Below are positions 35,767 through 45,012 of a stretch of 64,000 nucleotides of DNA, piece after piece. The notes under the pieces are model-generated. The model was not told the DNA's origin and did no database searches. It was given only the letters and a program-made list of their open reading frames with translations. A program made the position numbers and the translations under genes. Position 1 is the stretch's first letter. Every line of letters starts with the position of its first letter. Source of the stretch: RYN-230 sp963770535 (GTDB taxonomy: Bacteria; Actinomycetota; Actinomycetes; Streptosporangiales; Streptosporangiaceae); contig CAVYPZ010000003.1 of assembly GCA_963770535.1 (NCBI GenBank), forward strand, positions 3,038,001 through 3,102,000. The letters are read 5' to 3'.

Positions 35767-36812
35767 CAGGAGCCGGGCAGGGCGAACGAGCTGAACAGTT
35801 CCGGCTGCTGGAACAGCGCGATCTCGGCGACGGCGCCGCCCCGGACGCGCACGACGCCGATGGCGAACGCCTGGAACGTGTCGTGCCCCGGCGCGCGCCT
35901 GTACAGCGCGAAGGCCGGCTGCCGGTTCGCCGCTGTCGGGCGCAGCCGCCAGTTCGCGCCCATGTCGGCGAACACGTGCTCGGCGAGGAAGCTGACGACA
36001 TCGGCCCGCCCGGCGAACCACGTCACGCCCGGCGGCATGATCAGCTTCACGTCGTCGGTGAGCAGCTCAAGCAGCGCGGTGGTGTCCGCCTGCTCCCACG
36101 CGGCGATCAGCCGCCGCAGGGCCGTGCGCTCTTCCGGGGTCGGCGCCGGTGTCGGGGCCGCCTGCCAGTCGCCGCGCCGCGCGGGCAGGTGGGCGGCCAG
36201 CGTGGCGTGGGCCCGCTGCAGCGCGCTGTTGACCGCCGCCGGGGTCAGCGCCAGGGCCGCGGCGGTGTCCTTCACCGACCAGTCCAGGGTGTCCCGCAGG
36301 ATCAGCACGGCGCGCTGGCGTGCGGGTAGCCGCTGGATGGCGGCGAGGAACGCGAGCTCGATCGTCTCCCGCGCGGTCACGACGGCCTCCGGCTCCTCGT
36401 CCGCGTCGCCGGCCACGTCCAGCAGCCGGTCCGGGTAGGGCTGCAGCCACGGCAGGTCAACTGCGGCCAGTTCGTAACGGTGCGGGTCGGCCGGGCCCGC
36501 CAGGTCCGCCGGCCAGGCGCGCGCCTTGCGGCGGCGCAGCGCGTCCAGGCACGCGTGGGTGGCGATGCCGTAGAGCCAGGCCCGCAACGGCGCGCGGGCG
36601 GCGTAGGAGTCCAGCCGCTTCCAGGCCCGCAGCAGCGTTTCCTGCACCGCGTCCTCCGCGTCCTCGACCGAGCCGAGCATCCGGTAGCAATGCACCTGCA
36701 GCTCATGCCGGAGCGGCTCAACCAGACCCGCGAAGGCCGTCTCATCACCCGCACGCGCCGCTGCCAAGACCTGGTCCATACCGGTATGACGCGCCGGGCC
36801 GCTGCCTGTCAT
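35763..36812 (-). CDS. ECF-type sigma factor with C-terminal SnoaL-like domain (SigG/TIGR02960-like)
   Basis: A sigma factor of 349 residues, or 338 if the ATG at 36779 is used. Region 2 is visible as HCYRMLGSVEDAEDAVQETL and LRAWLYGIATHACLDAL, and region 4 as RQRAVLILRDTLDWSVKD with AAALALTPAAVNSALQRA. The last 130 residues form a SnoaL-like NTF2-fold domain (TALLELLTDDVKLIMPPG; PAFALYRR). ECF groups with this extension usually lack a classical anti-sigma factor, and the domain itself tunes activity, perhaps by binding a ligand. It heads the leftward unit with the cupin, MFS and SDR genes and probably controls it. Confidence 0.88.
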   Translation of the reverse strand: MTGSGPARHTGMDQVLAAARAGDETAFAGLVEPLRHELQVHCYRMLGSVEDAEDAVQETLLRAWKRLDSYAARAPLRAWLYGIATHACLDALRRRKARAWPADLAGPADPHRYELAAVDLPWLQPYPDRLLDVAGDADEEPEAVVTARETIELAFLAAIQRLPARQRAVLILRDTLDWSVKDTAAALALTPAAVNSALQRAHATLAAHLPARRGDWQAAPTPAPTPEERTALRRLIAAWEQADTTALLELLTDDVKLIMPPGVTWFAGRADVVSFLAEHVFADMGANWRLRPTAANRQPAFALYRRAPGHDTFQAFAIGVVRVRGGAVAEIALFQQPELFSSFALPGSW

Positions 36813-37230
36813 CGGTTGGTGCCGCCGGCGCAGCGGACGTTTGCGCAATGGCGCCGGCTGCCGCGTCCCAGGCTTGGCCGGCGTGACGTGACCGGCCCGG
36901 GATGGTGTTCGTTGCGGAGAACAAACCGGGCCCGCGCCGGCGCGCGCCGCGCCCGTAAGCGCTCACCGGGCAGGACAGGCGGGCCAGCTTGAGGTCCTGC
37001 GGGTCACATGGGCCCCTTCCGTCCACTCTTCCCGAGCACGGTGCGCCGCGGCGGGCGATTTGCCCGGATCCGGCGCACCGAACCGAACGCGGGGAAAGCC
37101 GGCGCCGCCCATGATCAGTGTGACCCATGGTGCTGGTGCGAAGTGGCTGCGCCGCTCGCCTGGCGGCCCGGGCGCGGGAGGCGCCGGCGGCGGGAGCGCG
37201 GGCATACTGGGGCGGTGGCGGGGCTGAGCG
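36813..37230. promoter_or_regulatory. Divergent control region between the ECF sigma and Nei-type genes
   Basis: 418 bases without a credible gene. It must hold the start signals for both the leftward ECF sigma unit and the rightward glycosylase. The one clear element is the inverted repeat TGTTC at 36906-36910 with GAACA at 36919-36923, eight bases apart, about 100 bases before the sigma gene start. A weak short frame at 37008-37238 overlaps the glycosylase start and is not called. Confidence 0.4.
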
Positions 37231-38019
37231 GTGCCTGAGGGGGACACGGTCTGGCATGCGGCGAAGCGCCTGCGGGAGGCGCTGGCCGGGCGGGTGCTGA
37301 CCCGCAGCGACTTCCGGGTCCCCCGGTACGCGACCACCGACCTGACCGGCCGCCGGGTGACGGAGTCCCTGTCGCGGGGCAAGCACCTGCTGACCCGGGT
37401 CGAGGGCGGCGTCACGGTGCACACCCACCTGAAGATGGAGGGCGCGTGGCGGGTGCGCCCGGCCGCGGCCCGGCTGCCCGAGGGCCACCGGGCCCGGCTG
37501 ATTCTCGCCAACGAGCAGTGGCAGGCGGTGGGCTACCAGCTCGGCGTGGTCGAGGTGCTGGCCACCGGCCAGGAGGAGGCCGTGGTCGGCCACCTCGGCC
37601 CCGATCTCCTCGGCCCGGGCTGGGACGAGGCCGGGGTGGGCGAGGCGGTGCGCCGCCTCCTGGCCGATCCGGGGCGCCCGGCCGCCGAGGCGCTGCTGGA
37701 CCAGCGCAACCTGGCCGGCATCGGCAACGTGTACCAGTGCGAGCTGCTGTTCCTGCGCGGTGTCAGCCCGTGGCGGCCGGTCGGCGAGATCAGCGACCCG
37801 GCCGCGATGGTGCGGCTGGCTCACCGGATGCTGGACGCGAACAAGGACCGGATCGGGCACATCACCACCGGGTCGCGGCGGCGCGGCGAGGAGCACTGGG
37901 TCTACGGGCGGGGCGGCCGCCGCTGCCGCCGCTGCGGGACCCTCATCCAGCGGGCCGCCGGGGGCAGCGACCCGGAGGCGCGGATCACCTTCTGGTGCCC
38001 GCACTGCCAGCCACGGTAA
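37231..38019 (+). CDS. Fpg/Nei-family DNA glycosylase/AP lyase (Nei2-like)
   Basis: A 262-residue base-excision repair enzyme for oxidised bases. After the start codon comes PEGDTVWHAAKRL, with the catalytic N-terminal proline and glutamate. VHTHLKMEGAWRV and NLAGIGNVYQCELLFL (helix-two-turn-helix) follow, and the zinc finger CRRCGTLI...FWCPHC closes the protein. PEGDT is the Nei/Nei2 form rather than the PELPE of Fpg. The GTG at 37231 is fixed by the need for proline at position 2. It is divergent from the ECF unit. Confidence 0.93.
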   Translation: MPEGDTVWHAAKRLREALAGRVLTRSDFRVPRYATTDLTGRRVTESLSRGKHLLTRVEGGVTVHTHLKMEGAWRVRPAAARLPEGHRARLILANEQWQAVGYQLGVVEVLATGQEEAVVGHLGPDLLGPGWDEAGVGEAVRRLLADPGRPAAEALLDQRNLAGIGNVYQCELLFLRGVSPWRPVGEISDPAAMVRLAHRMLDANKDRIGHITTGSRRRGEEHWVYGRGGRRCRRCGTLIQRAAGGSDPEARITFWCPHCQPR

Positions 38020-38167
38020 CCGGCGGCCCCCGCAGCCAGGCGCGGCGTCATGGCGCACCGCAGCCGAGCACCCGGACAAGGAACACCCGCCCGGCGGCAG
38101 CCCCCGGCCGCCAGGCGGGTGTCCCGGGGATGCGCGGTCCCGTGCGCATCCCGCTTCCGGAGCGGCC

Positions 38168-39007
38168 TTACGCGTCCCGCTTCAGGAAGACGAACGCCCC
38201 CGCGATGATCGCGATCACCGCGTAGGCGGTGAACACCGCGAACCCGGCCCAGGGCGAGAACATCGGCGGGTTGCCGTGCACGGGGATCGTGGACCAGATC
38301 TGGCTGCCCGCGTTGAACGGGATCCACTTGTCCACGTGGTTCTGCCAGCTGGACGGCAGGAAGTTGATCAGCACGAACAGCACGAACAGCAGCCCGATCG
38401 ACGCCGTGATCGCCCCCGCGGTGTGCCGTAGCAGCGTGCCCAGCCCGAAGGCCAGCATGCCGCACACGGCCAGGAACAGGGCGCCGCCGATGACCGCGCG
38501 CAGCACGTTGGGGTCACCGAGGGTGACGTTCAGGTGCTTGGAGGACAGGATGGCCTGCCCGATGAAGAACGACACGAACGACGCGACCAGCCCCGTGATG
38601 AAGCTGACCAGGAAGAAAACCACGCCCTTGGCGGCGAGCAGCGTGCCCCGCCGCGGCTGCACGGTCAGCGAGCTGCGGATCATCCCGGTCGAGTACTCCG
38701 AGGTGATGGTCAGCGCCCCGAGCACCGTGATGATCAGCTGGCCGAGGATCAGGCCGGCCAGGCTGCGCTGGGTCGCGTCGAAGCCCGGCCCGCGGATGCC
38801 GCTCCCGCGGGAGACCGCTCCCACGCAGGCCAGCGTGCCGATCCCGATCGTGACCACGACCAGGGCAATGAGCGTCCAGTAGGTGGACCGGACCGAGCGG
38901 ATCTTGGTGAACTCCGAGCGGAGCGCCCCCGCGAACCCGGCCCGGCCGGGCGGCGCGGCCGGCAGGGCCGGCGCGGAACTGCCCGGCAGCTGTGTCGTCG
39001 CAGCCAT
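38168..39007 (-). CDS. ABC-2-type transporter permease
   Basis: A 279-residue membrane protein with six predicted helices of the ABC-2 permease type. It has a soluble Pro/Ala-rich start and then GALRSEFTKIRSVRSTYWTL, the usual coupling-helix entry of this family, TSEYSTGMIRSSLTVQPRR and a C-terminal FVFLKRDA. It starts one base after the stop of the ATPase gene, so the two form one transporter. Such systems export antibiotics, lipids or peptides or give self-resistance. The substrate is not indicated. Confidence 0.88.
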   Translation of the reverse strand: MAATTQLPGSSAPALPAAPPGRAGFAGALRSEFTKIRSVRSTYWTLIALVVVTIGIGTLACVGAVSRGSGIRGPGFDATQRSLAGLILGQLIITVLGALTITSEYSTGMIRSSLTVQPRRGTLLAAKGVVFFLVSFITGLVASFVSFFIGQAILSSKHLNVTLGDPNVLRAVIGGALFLAVCGMLAFGLGTLLRHTAGAITASIGLLFVLFVLINFLPSSWQNHVDKWIPFNAGSQIWSTIPVHGNPPMFSPWAGFAVFTAYAVIAIIAGAFVFLKRDA

Positions 39008-39008
39008 G

Positions 39009-40004
39009 TCAGAGCACCTCTCCCGTGGTCACCGGCTCGGCAGGACCGCCAGGACCCGGCTCGCCGGCGCCGGCCGCGGCGGCGCCCGGACCGTCGGCGC
39101 CGGCGCTGGCGTGGAACTCCACGCTGGACGCGGTCAGCTCCATGAACGCCTCTTCCAGCGAGGCGTGCGCCTGGGCCAGCTCGTGCAGCCGGATGCCCCG
39201 CTCGAAGGCCAGGTCCCCGATCTGGTCCGGGGCCAGGCCCTGGACCACGAACGCGCCGTCCGGGGCGGCGGCCACGTGACCGCCGGCCAGCGCGACCGCG
39301 CTGCGCAGGGCGTCGCCCTGGGGCGTGCGGACCCGGACCGTCTGCACCGAGTTGCGGGCGATGAACTCCGCCACCGTGCAGTCGGCGATGAGCCGCCCCC
39401 GGCCGATGACCAGGAGATGGTCCGCCGTGTTCTCCATCTCCGACATGAGGTGGCTGGACACGAAGACCGTCCGGCCCTCGGCGGCGAGCGCCTTCATGAG
39501 GTTCCTGATCCACAGGATGCCCTCGGGGTCCAGGCCGTTGACCGGCTCGTCGAACATGAGGATGGCCGGGTCGCCGAGCAGCGCCCCGGCGATGCCGAGG
39601 CGCTGCCCCATGCCCAGGGAGAAGCCCTTGGACCGCTTCCTGGCCACCTCGCTCAGCCCGACCAGCTCGAGCACCTCGCCGACCCGGCGGGCGGGCAGGT
39701 TGTTGGTCTGGGCCAGGCACAGCAGGTGGTTGTAGGCGCTGCGGCCGCCGTGCACCGCCTTGGCGTCCAGCAGCGCACCCACCTCCCGCATCGGCTGGGC
39801 CAGCTCCCGGAAGTCCTTGCCGTGCACGGTGACGGTGCCCTTGGTCGGGCGGTCCAGCCCGAGGATGAGCCTCATCGTGGTGGTCTTGCCCGCCCCGTTC
39901 GGGCCGAGGAAGCCGGTGATCTTGCCAGCCTCCACACTGAATGACAGGTCGTCCACCGCGACCTTGTCCCCGTAGCGTTTCGTGAGGCTGCGCGCCTCGA
40001 TCAT
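39009..40004 (-). CDS. ABC transporter ATP-binding protein (ABC-2 partner)
   Basis: A 331-residue ATPase of the DrrA/CcmA-like group. Walker A is GFLGPNGAGKTTTMRLI, the Q-loop region REVGALLDAKAVHGGR, the signature FSLGMGQRLGIAGAL, Walker B ILMFDEPVNGLDPEG and the H-loop VFVSSHLMSEMENTAD. A C-terminal accessory domain of about 100 residues ends in a Gly/Ala/Pro-rich tail. The ATG at 40004 follows AAAGGAC and matches the family start; the longer open frame is rejected. It is paired with the permease one base downstream. Confidence 0.92.
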   Translation of the reverse strand: MIEARSLTKRYGDKVAVDDLSFSVEAGKITGFLGPNGAGKTTTMRLILGLDRPTKGTVTVHGKDFRELAQPMREVGALLDAKAVHGGRSAYNHLLCLAQTNNLPARRVGEVLELVGLSEVARKRSKGFSLGMGQRLGIAGALLGDPAILMFDEPVNGLDPEGILWIRNLMKALAAEGRTVFVSSHLMSEMENTADHLLVIGRGRLIADCTVAEFIARNSVQTVRVRTPQGDALRSAVALAGGHVAAAPDGAFVVQGLAPDQIGDLAFERGIRLHELAQAHASLEEAFMELTASSVEFHASAGADGPGAAAAGAGEPGPGGPAEPVTTGEVL

Positions 40005-40139
40005 TGACGTGTCCTTTCCGCTTCGCGCCCCCCGGGCCGGTTGCCCGCCTTCCGCGCAAGGGACAGTCTTCCGGGCCGGCCGGGCCGGCGCATCGCCCGG
40101 AAGGCCGGCCCGCATCCCCCTGTGGGTGGACGCCGGGTG

Positions 40140-41228
40140 TCACCCCGGTAGCGCAGCCAGCGCGGGCCGGATCACCTCCGGGTTGAGGTGCCCGCCGGAC
40201 CAGGCCGCCGCGCAGAGCGCGCGCAGCCCGTCGATACGGTCCCCCGAGCCCTCCAGGACCATCGGGGAGTCCCGGTCCGCGCGCCGCGCCACCCACCCGC
40301 CGCAGCGGAAGGCGCCCTGCCCGGCGGTGATGGGAGGGTGCGGGGCGAGGAGGCCGGCCAGGTCGGCCGCCAGGTAGGTGGGGCGCTGCCCCGGGACGGC
40401 CAGCACGGCATCCTCGGGGCGGGTGACCCCGGTGAGCACGAGCAGGCTGGGCGCCCCGGCCCGCACCGCGCCCTCGATGTCGGTGTCCAGCCGGTCCCCG
40501 ACCACCAGGGGGTGCCGCGCGCCGGTCCGGGCCACCGCCTCCTCGTGCAAGGGCGGCTCGGGCTTGCCCGCCACCACCGGCTGCTTCCCGGTCGCGTAGA
40601 CGATCACCTGCGAGAGCGCGCCGTTACCGGGCTGCCGCCCGCGCCCGGTCGGCATGGTCGCGTCCCCGTTCGAGGCCACGAACCAGGCCCCGTCCTGGAC
40701 CGCCAGCGCGCCCTCGCACAGCAGCGAGTAGCCGATGCCGGGGGCGAAGCCCTGGGCGACCGCGGCGGGCCGGTCCAGCGCCGTGGTGACCGGCCGGAAA
40801 CCCCGCTCGCGGATCGCGGCGCGCAGCCCGTTCCCGCCCACCACGAGCACGGCCGAGCCGGGGTCGAGCCGCCCGGCCAGCAGCGTCGCGGCGGCCTGGC
40901 CCGAGGTCACCACGTCGGCGGCCGTGGCCGGCACCCCGAAGCTGGCGATCTGGGCGGCGATCGCCGAGGGGGTGCGGGAGGAGTTGTTGGTCACGTAGGC
41001 CAGCCGCATTCCCGCGTCCGCGGCCTTGGCCAGGGCCTGGGGCGCGCCGGGCACCGCGGCGTCGCCGAGGTAGACCACCCCGTCCAGGTCCAGCAGGGCC
41101 ACGTCGTAGACCTGGCTGAGTGGATCGGGGCAGCCACGCAGGAAGCTGGCCAGTCCGGTGTCACCATCGCGCTCGGCGGCCTCAGCGCATGCGGTCCTCA
41201 GTTCCTGGTTCCCGGGAAAGTCCTTCAA
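40140..41228 (-). CDS. HAD-IIA-family phosphatase
   Basis: A 362-residue NagD/PLP-phosphatase-like HAD hydrolase. Motif I is VALLDLDGVVYLGD, motif II is AYVTNNSSRTP, motif III lysine is in VVAGKPEPPL and motif IV is LVVGDRLDTDIEGAV. The C2 cap domain lies between motifs II and III. The last 70 residues are an actinobacterial extension. The substrate is an unknown phosphometabolite. The start is uncertain: a TTG at 41228 opens the frame and no ATG occurs before motif I. It corresponds in position to the HAD gene between tlyA and tyrS in mycobacteria. Confidence 0.87.
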   Translation of the reverse strand: MKDFPGNQELRTACAEAAERDGDTGLASFLRGCPDPLSQVYDVALLDLDGVVYLGDAAVPGAPQALAKAADAGMRLAYVTNNSSRTPSAIAAQIASFGVPATAADVVTSGQAAATLLAGRLDPGSAVLVVGGNGLRAAIRERGFRPVTTALDRPAAVAQGFAPGIGYSLLCEGALAVQDGAWFVASNGDATMPTGRGRQPGNGALSQVIVYATGKQPVVAGKPEPPLHEEAVARTGARHPLVVGDRLDTDIEGAVRAGAPSLLVLTGVTRPEDAVLAVPGQRPTYLAADLAGLLAPHPPITAGQGAFRCGGWVARRADRDSPMVLEGSGDRIDGLRALCAAAWSGGHLNPEVIRPALAALPG

Positions 41229-41416
41229 ATTAGCATCAGCGAACCGCCCGGCCGGCCCCGCGGGCCGCCGGCTGCGCCCTGCGGCGGCTGGGAGGAATCG
41301 GGCCGGCCCGGCCGTGCCGCCCGCCCGGCCGTGCCGCCGGCCCCGCCTGCCACCAGGCTAGTGGGGCCCTGGGACGCGGCCGGGCCGCGCCGCAGGGCAG
41401 GCCGCCCGCAGGCGGG

Positions 41417-41908
41417 TTACGCCGGGGCCGCCGGCGGCTCGCCGGCTGCCTGGGTGCGGGCCTTCAGGGTGGCCCGTACACCGCGCAGCGCCTCGGTGTA
41501 GTGCGCCAGCTCCGGCCGCATCGCGGCGGCCAGCGCCAGGTGCTCGGCGGCGGCCCGCGGGTCCCCGCCCCGGGCCAGCGCCAGGCCCAGCCCGAAGTGG
41601 GCGTAGTCGTCGCTCGGGCTGGCCTCGACGATCTGCCGGAAGGTCACCGCGGCGTCGGCGTACCGCCGGGTGTCGAACTGCGCCCGGCCGAGAGCCTCCA
41701 GCACGCTGCGCGACCCTGGCGCGGCCTCGGCGGCCCGTTCCAGCAGCTGGGCGGCGGCCGCCGGGCTGCCCCGGCCCAGCAATTCCAGCCCCCGCTGGTA
41801 CCACGTGTACACGTCACCATGCGGAGCCGGAACGCCGGGAGTGCCGCCGTCCGGCGGCGGATTTTCCGCCGGGCGGGAATCCTGGCCGCCCCATGGTGCT
41901 TCTGTCAT
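41417..41908 (-). CDS. Tetratricopeptide-repeat protein
   Basis: A 163-residue protein. After a disordered Pro/Gly-rich start come about three TPR helical pairs: WYQRGLELLGRGSPAAAAQL, EALGRAQFDTRRYADAAVTF and YAHFGLGLALARGGDPRAAA. TPR domains bind partner proteins. The gene lies 188 bases upstream of the HAD gene on the same strand, as in the mycobacterial order. Its ATG region overlaps the divergent DUF1015 gene start by up to 16 bases, so the two share a compact promoter zone. Confidence 0.83.
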   Translation of the reverse strand: MTEAPWGGQDSRPAENPPPDGGTPGVPAPHGDVYTWYQRGLELLGRGSPAAAAQLLERAAEAAPGSRSVLEALGRAQFDTRRYADAAVTFRQIVEASPSDDYAHFGLGLALARGGDPRAAAEHLALAAAMRPELAHYTEALRGVRATLKARTQAAGEPPAAPA

Positions 41909-43269
41909 ATGTGCAGATCCTTCCGTCCGGCGGGGAACAGGCGCCGGGACCAGCCGGGCTCGAGCTCGCGCCGTTCCGCGGAGTCCGTTATGCCCCGGAA
42001 CGGGTGAGCGGACTCGCGGAGGTCACCTCTCCACCGTACGACGTCATCGGCCAGGACACCGCCCAGCAGCTGCGCGACGCCGACCCGCACAACGTCGTCC
42101 GCCTCATCCTGCCCCGCCAGGACCCTGGCCGGCCGGGCGAGGAGTATCACGATGCCGCCCGGCTGCTGGCTGACTGGCGGCGTGAGGGAATCCTGGTCAC
42201 CGGGGACGAGCCCGCCCTGTACGTGTACGAGCAGCGGCTGGCCGGGACCGCCGGCGAGGACGGCGTGCTCCAGCGCGGGCTCATCGGCGCGGTGCGGCTG
42301 GCCCCGCCCGGCGCCCGGATCGTGCTGCCGCACGAGGACGTGATGCCCGGCCCGGTGCGGGGCCGCCGGGAGCTGATGGAGGCCACCCAGGCCAACCTGG
42401 AGCCGATCTTCCTGCTGTATGAGGGCGGGCGGGGCGGCAGCGGGCCAGCCAGCGCCGCCACCCTGATCGCCGCCCAGGTCGCGGCGGCAGCCACCCCGGT
42501 GCTCAGCACCGGCACCGCCGACGGCATCCGGCACACGCTGTGGGCGGTCACCGACCCCGCCGCGCAGGCGCAGATCGCGGCGGACCTTGCGCCCCGGCAG
42601 GCGCTGATCGCGGACGGGAATCACCGCTACGCGGCGTACCTGGAGATGCAGGCTGACCGGCGGGCCGCGGGTGACGGCCAGGGTCCCTGGGACTACGGGC
42701 TCGCCCTGCTGGTGGACGGGGACGCGTTCCCGCCGGACATCGGGGCGATCCACCGGGTGCTGCCCGGGCTGCCGCCCGCCGAGGCGGTGGAGCGGGCCAA
42801 GGCCGGCTTCTCGGTGCGGGCGCTGCCCGGCGGCCCCGGGGGCCTGCCCGCGGCGCTGGACGCGCTGGCGCCCGCCGGGCGCGACGGCCCGGCGTTCCTG
42901 GTGGCCGGGCAAGGCCAGATCCACCTGCTCACCGACCCAGACCCCGTGCAGCTGGAGGCGGCCATGCCCGCGGGCCGGTCAGCGGCCTGGCGCCGCCTGT
43001 CCACCGCGGTGCTGCAGGAGTACCTGCTGGCTGCGCTCTGGGGTATCCAGGACGACGAGCAGGGCGTGCGCGTGGTGCATCACGACGCGGGCCGGGCCAT
43101 CGCGGAGGCCGACGCGTCGCCGGGCGGAACGGCAGTCATCGGCAACCCGCTGCGCGCCGCGGACGTGTACGCGGTCGCGGCCGGCGGGGAGCGGCTGCCC
43201 CGCAAGTCCACCTCATTCGCGCCCAAGCCCAGGACCGGGCTGATCCTCCGCTCCCTCGCCGGGGGCTGA
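41893..43269 (+). CDS. DUF1015-family protein
   Basis: A 458-residue soluble protein of family DUF1015. It shows LELAPFRGVRYAPERV near the N-terminus, SPPYDVIGQDTAQQLR, DPHNVVRLILPR and the strongly conserved LIADGNHRYAAYLEM (about residues 236-250). The C-terminal GTAVIGNPLRAADVYAVAAGG and KSTSFAPKPRTGLILR are also family features. The function is poorly known; a kinase or ligase role has been suggested only from fold. The ATG at 41893 overlaps the divergent TPR start; a GTG at 41911 would avoid this. Confidence 0.88.
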   Translation: MVLLSYVQILPSGGEQAPGPAGLELAPFRGVRYAPERVSGLAEVTSPPYDVIGQDTAQQLRDADPHNVVRLILPRQDPGRPGEEYHDAARLLADWRREGILVTGDEPALYVYEQRLAGTAGEDGVLQRGLIGAVRLAPPGARIVLPHEDVMPGPVRGRRELMEATQANLEPIFLLYEGGRGGSGPASAATLIAAQVAAAATPVLSTGTADGIRHTLWAVTDPAAQAQIAADLAPRQALIADGNHRYAAYLEMQADRRAAGDGQGPWDYGLALLVDGDAFPPDIGAIHRVLPGLPPAEAVERAKAGFSVRALPGGPGGLPAALDALAPAGRDGPAFLVAGQGQIHLLTDPDPVQLEAAMPAGRSAAWRRLSTAVLQEYLLAALWGIQDDEQGVRVVHHDAGRAIAEADASPGGTAVIGNPLRAADVYAVAAGGERLPRKSTSFAPKPRTGLILRSLAGG

Positions 43270-43330
43270 AACCCTGCCGGGGCCGGCCTGCGGCCCGTGA
43301 CCCCCACCCCCGTCATGCCCGCGCGGAGGA

Positions 43331-44992
43331 TCAGCGGGGGTGCTGGCCTATGCGCATGTACAGGCCGAACGGGCCGTGCGGCACGGGGACGAAGTGCTGG
43401 TCGAAGTAGGCGGAGATCTCCCGGGTGCCCCAGGGGATGCGCTTGTAGGACAGCGGTGACAGCCACACGTACTGGGCGCCCCGCAGGGCAGACAGCCACA
43501 GCGCGCGGACCGCGGGCACCCGCCCGGCCCCGGTGGCCGCGCTCCGGCCCCGCGACAGCGAGTAGTCGCTGCCCACACCATCCACCATGGGCACGCAGCC
43601 GGGCCGGGAGGACACGAAGCGGTTCGCGGCGATGGTGTAGGACGCCTGGTCGGTCAGGACGCACGCGCCCGCCGGGATCGTGGCGCTGGCCGCCGACACC
43701 ACATCTGAGGTCAGGCCGGGGGTGGTCGGTGCGAGCGGGGGCTGCAGGCTGCTCTCGAAGACGAACTGGGCGACGGCCATGGCGGCCACCGCCACCAGGG
43801 CGGCAGGGACCGCCCAGCGGGCCACGATCCGGGCGGCCAGGCGCGGCGGCGCGGCGCCCTCACCGGCGCGCGTCCCTCCTGCGCGTGAGGCGCCCAGGGC
43901 GTCCACGAACCGGGCCACCGGCAGCGCGATGGCCAGGGCCAGGAACGGGGCCAGGAAGCCGGCGTAGTGGTAGTAGAAGTCGGCCGGCCACAGGAACGCG
44001 ATAACGGTGAGGGCCCCGGCCGCCAGGGCGAACTGTTCCAGCAGCGGCGGCCGCTGCGCGGTCAGCCGCGAGGCGGCCACGCTGCAGCCGCCGATCAGGG
44101 CCAGGATGAGCAGCGAGATCAGGGACAGCACCAGCGTGGAGGTCAGCCCGGTGAAGCCGGTCAGGCCGCTCATCTCGTGCAGCCGGTAGCCGAGCGGGAT
44201 CCGCACCGAGTCCACCCGGACGAGCTGCGCCACCACCACGCTGCGGTAGAAGGTCCCGGGCGCGGCCGCGGCGAACGGCAGCACCGGGACCGCGAAGCCG
44301 GCCACCACCCCGGCGGCGTAGGCGGCTGCACGCCGCGGCTGGCGGCCGGCCAGGATCAGGACCACGATGACCAGCACAGGGAGGATGGCCCAGACCTTGA
44401 TGGCCCCCGCGAACCCGAAGAGGACCCCGCCCCAGACCAGGCGGCGGGTACTGGCCAGCCGGTCACCGTCGAACACGGCCAGCGTCCCGGCCAGGCAGAA
44501 AAGCACCAGCCAGGGTTCCAGCAGCACCGTGTGCGCGGCCTGGACCGCGGCGGGGTAGACGGCCAGGAGGCCGCAGGTCAGGATCACCGCCAGGAGGCCG
44601 CGGTGGCGGACCAGCAGGCCGCCCATGGCCACCGCAGCCGCGCCGGCCAGCGCGGTCAGGATGCGGCCCACGCCCATCCCCCAGGCCGTGCCGATCCCCT
44701 TGGTTGCCAGCGCGACCGGGGCCATCAGCAGCGTGATGCCGGGCGGCTGGACCATGATGAAGTCCCGGTACGGCAGGTCACCGTGGATCAGCAGGATCGC
44801 GCTGCCGAAGTCCGTCCCGTCGTCGTACTCGGTGACCCCGATCAGGTAGTCAGGACGGCTCAGCTGGTACAGCCGGAGCGCCAGCCCGAGCGCTGTCATG
44901 ATCACGATGGCCACGGTCACCGGGCCGGGGCGCGTCCAGCGGGCCGGCTGACTCGAATCCGCCGGCGGCACTTGCGACCTGGCGGCTGGCAT
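43331..44992 (-). CDS. GT39-like (ArnT/PMT) membrane glycosyltransferase
   Basis: A 553-residue protein with about 11-13 hydrophobic helices. The first outer loop holds the acidic motif VTEYDDGTDFGSAIL, typical of lipid-phosphate sugar-dependent GT-C enzymes, followed by DLPYRDFIMVQPPGITLLM. The C-terminal 130 residues are a soluble outer domain (ACVLTDQASYTIAANRFV). Such enzymes transfer a sugar from polyprenyl phosphate to protein or glycan outside the membrane. The ATG at 44992 is taken; a GTG at 45013 is possible. The long upstream open frame does not look coding. Acceptor and sugar are unknown. Confidence 0.82.
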   Translation of the reverse strand: MPAARSQVPPADSSQPARWTRPGPVTVAIVIMTALGLALRLYQLSRPDYLIGVTEYDDGTDFGSAILLIHGDLPYRDFIMVQPPGITLLMAPVALATKGIGTAWGMGVGRILTALAGAAAVAMGGLLVRHRGLLAVILTCGLLAVYPAAVQAAHTVLLEPWLVLFCLAGTLAVFDGDRLASTRRLVWGGVLFGFAGAIKVWAILPVLVIVVLILAGRQPRRAAAYAAGVVAGFAVPVLPFAAAAPGTFYRSVVVAQLVRVDSVRIPLGYRLHEMSGLTGFTGLTSTLVLSLISLLILALIGGCSVAASRLTAQRPPLLEQFALAAGALTVIAFLWPADFYYHYAGFLAPFLALAIALPVARFVDALGASRAGGTRAGEGAAPPRLAARIVARWAVPAALVAVAAMAVAQFVFESSLQPPLAPTTPGLTSDVVSAASATIPAGACVLTDQASYTIAANRFVSSRPGCVPMVDGVGSDYSLSRGRSAATGAGRVPAVRALWLSALRGAQYVWLSPLSYKRIPWGTREISAYFDQHFVPVPHGPFGLYMRIGQHPR

Positions 44993-45012
44993 TCTCACAG
45001 GTAATCCGCTCA

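Noticed and set aside
32460..36812. Integrated mobile element carrying the ECF unit
   Set aside because: No integrase, transposase, flanking direct repeat or tRNA target was found; acquisition is suggested only by broken synteny.
37008..37238. 76-codon frame before the Nei-type gene
   Set aside because: Overlaps the glycosylase start, has no ribosome site and shows biased Arg-rich sequence typical of non-coding GC-rich DNA.
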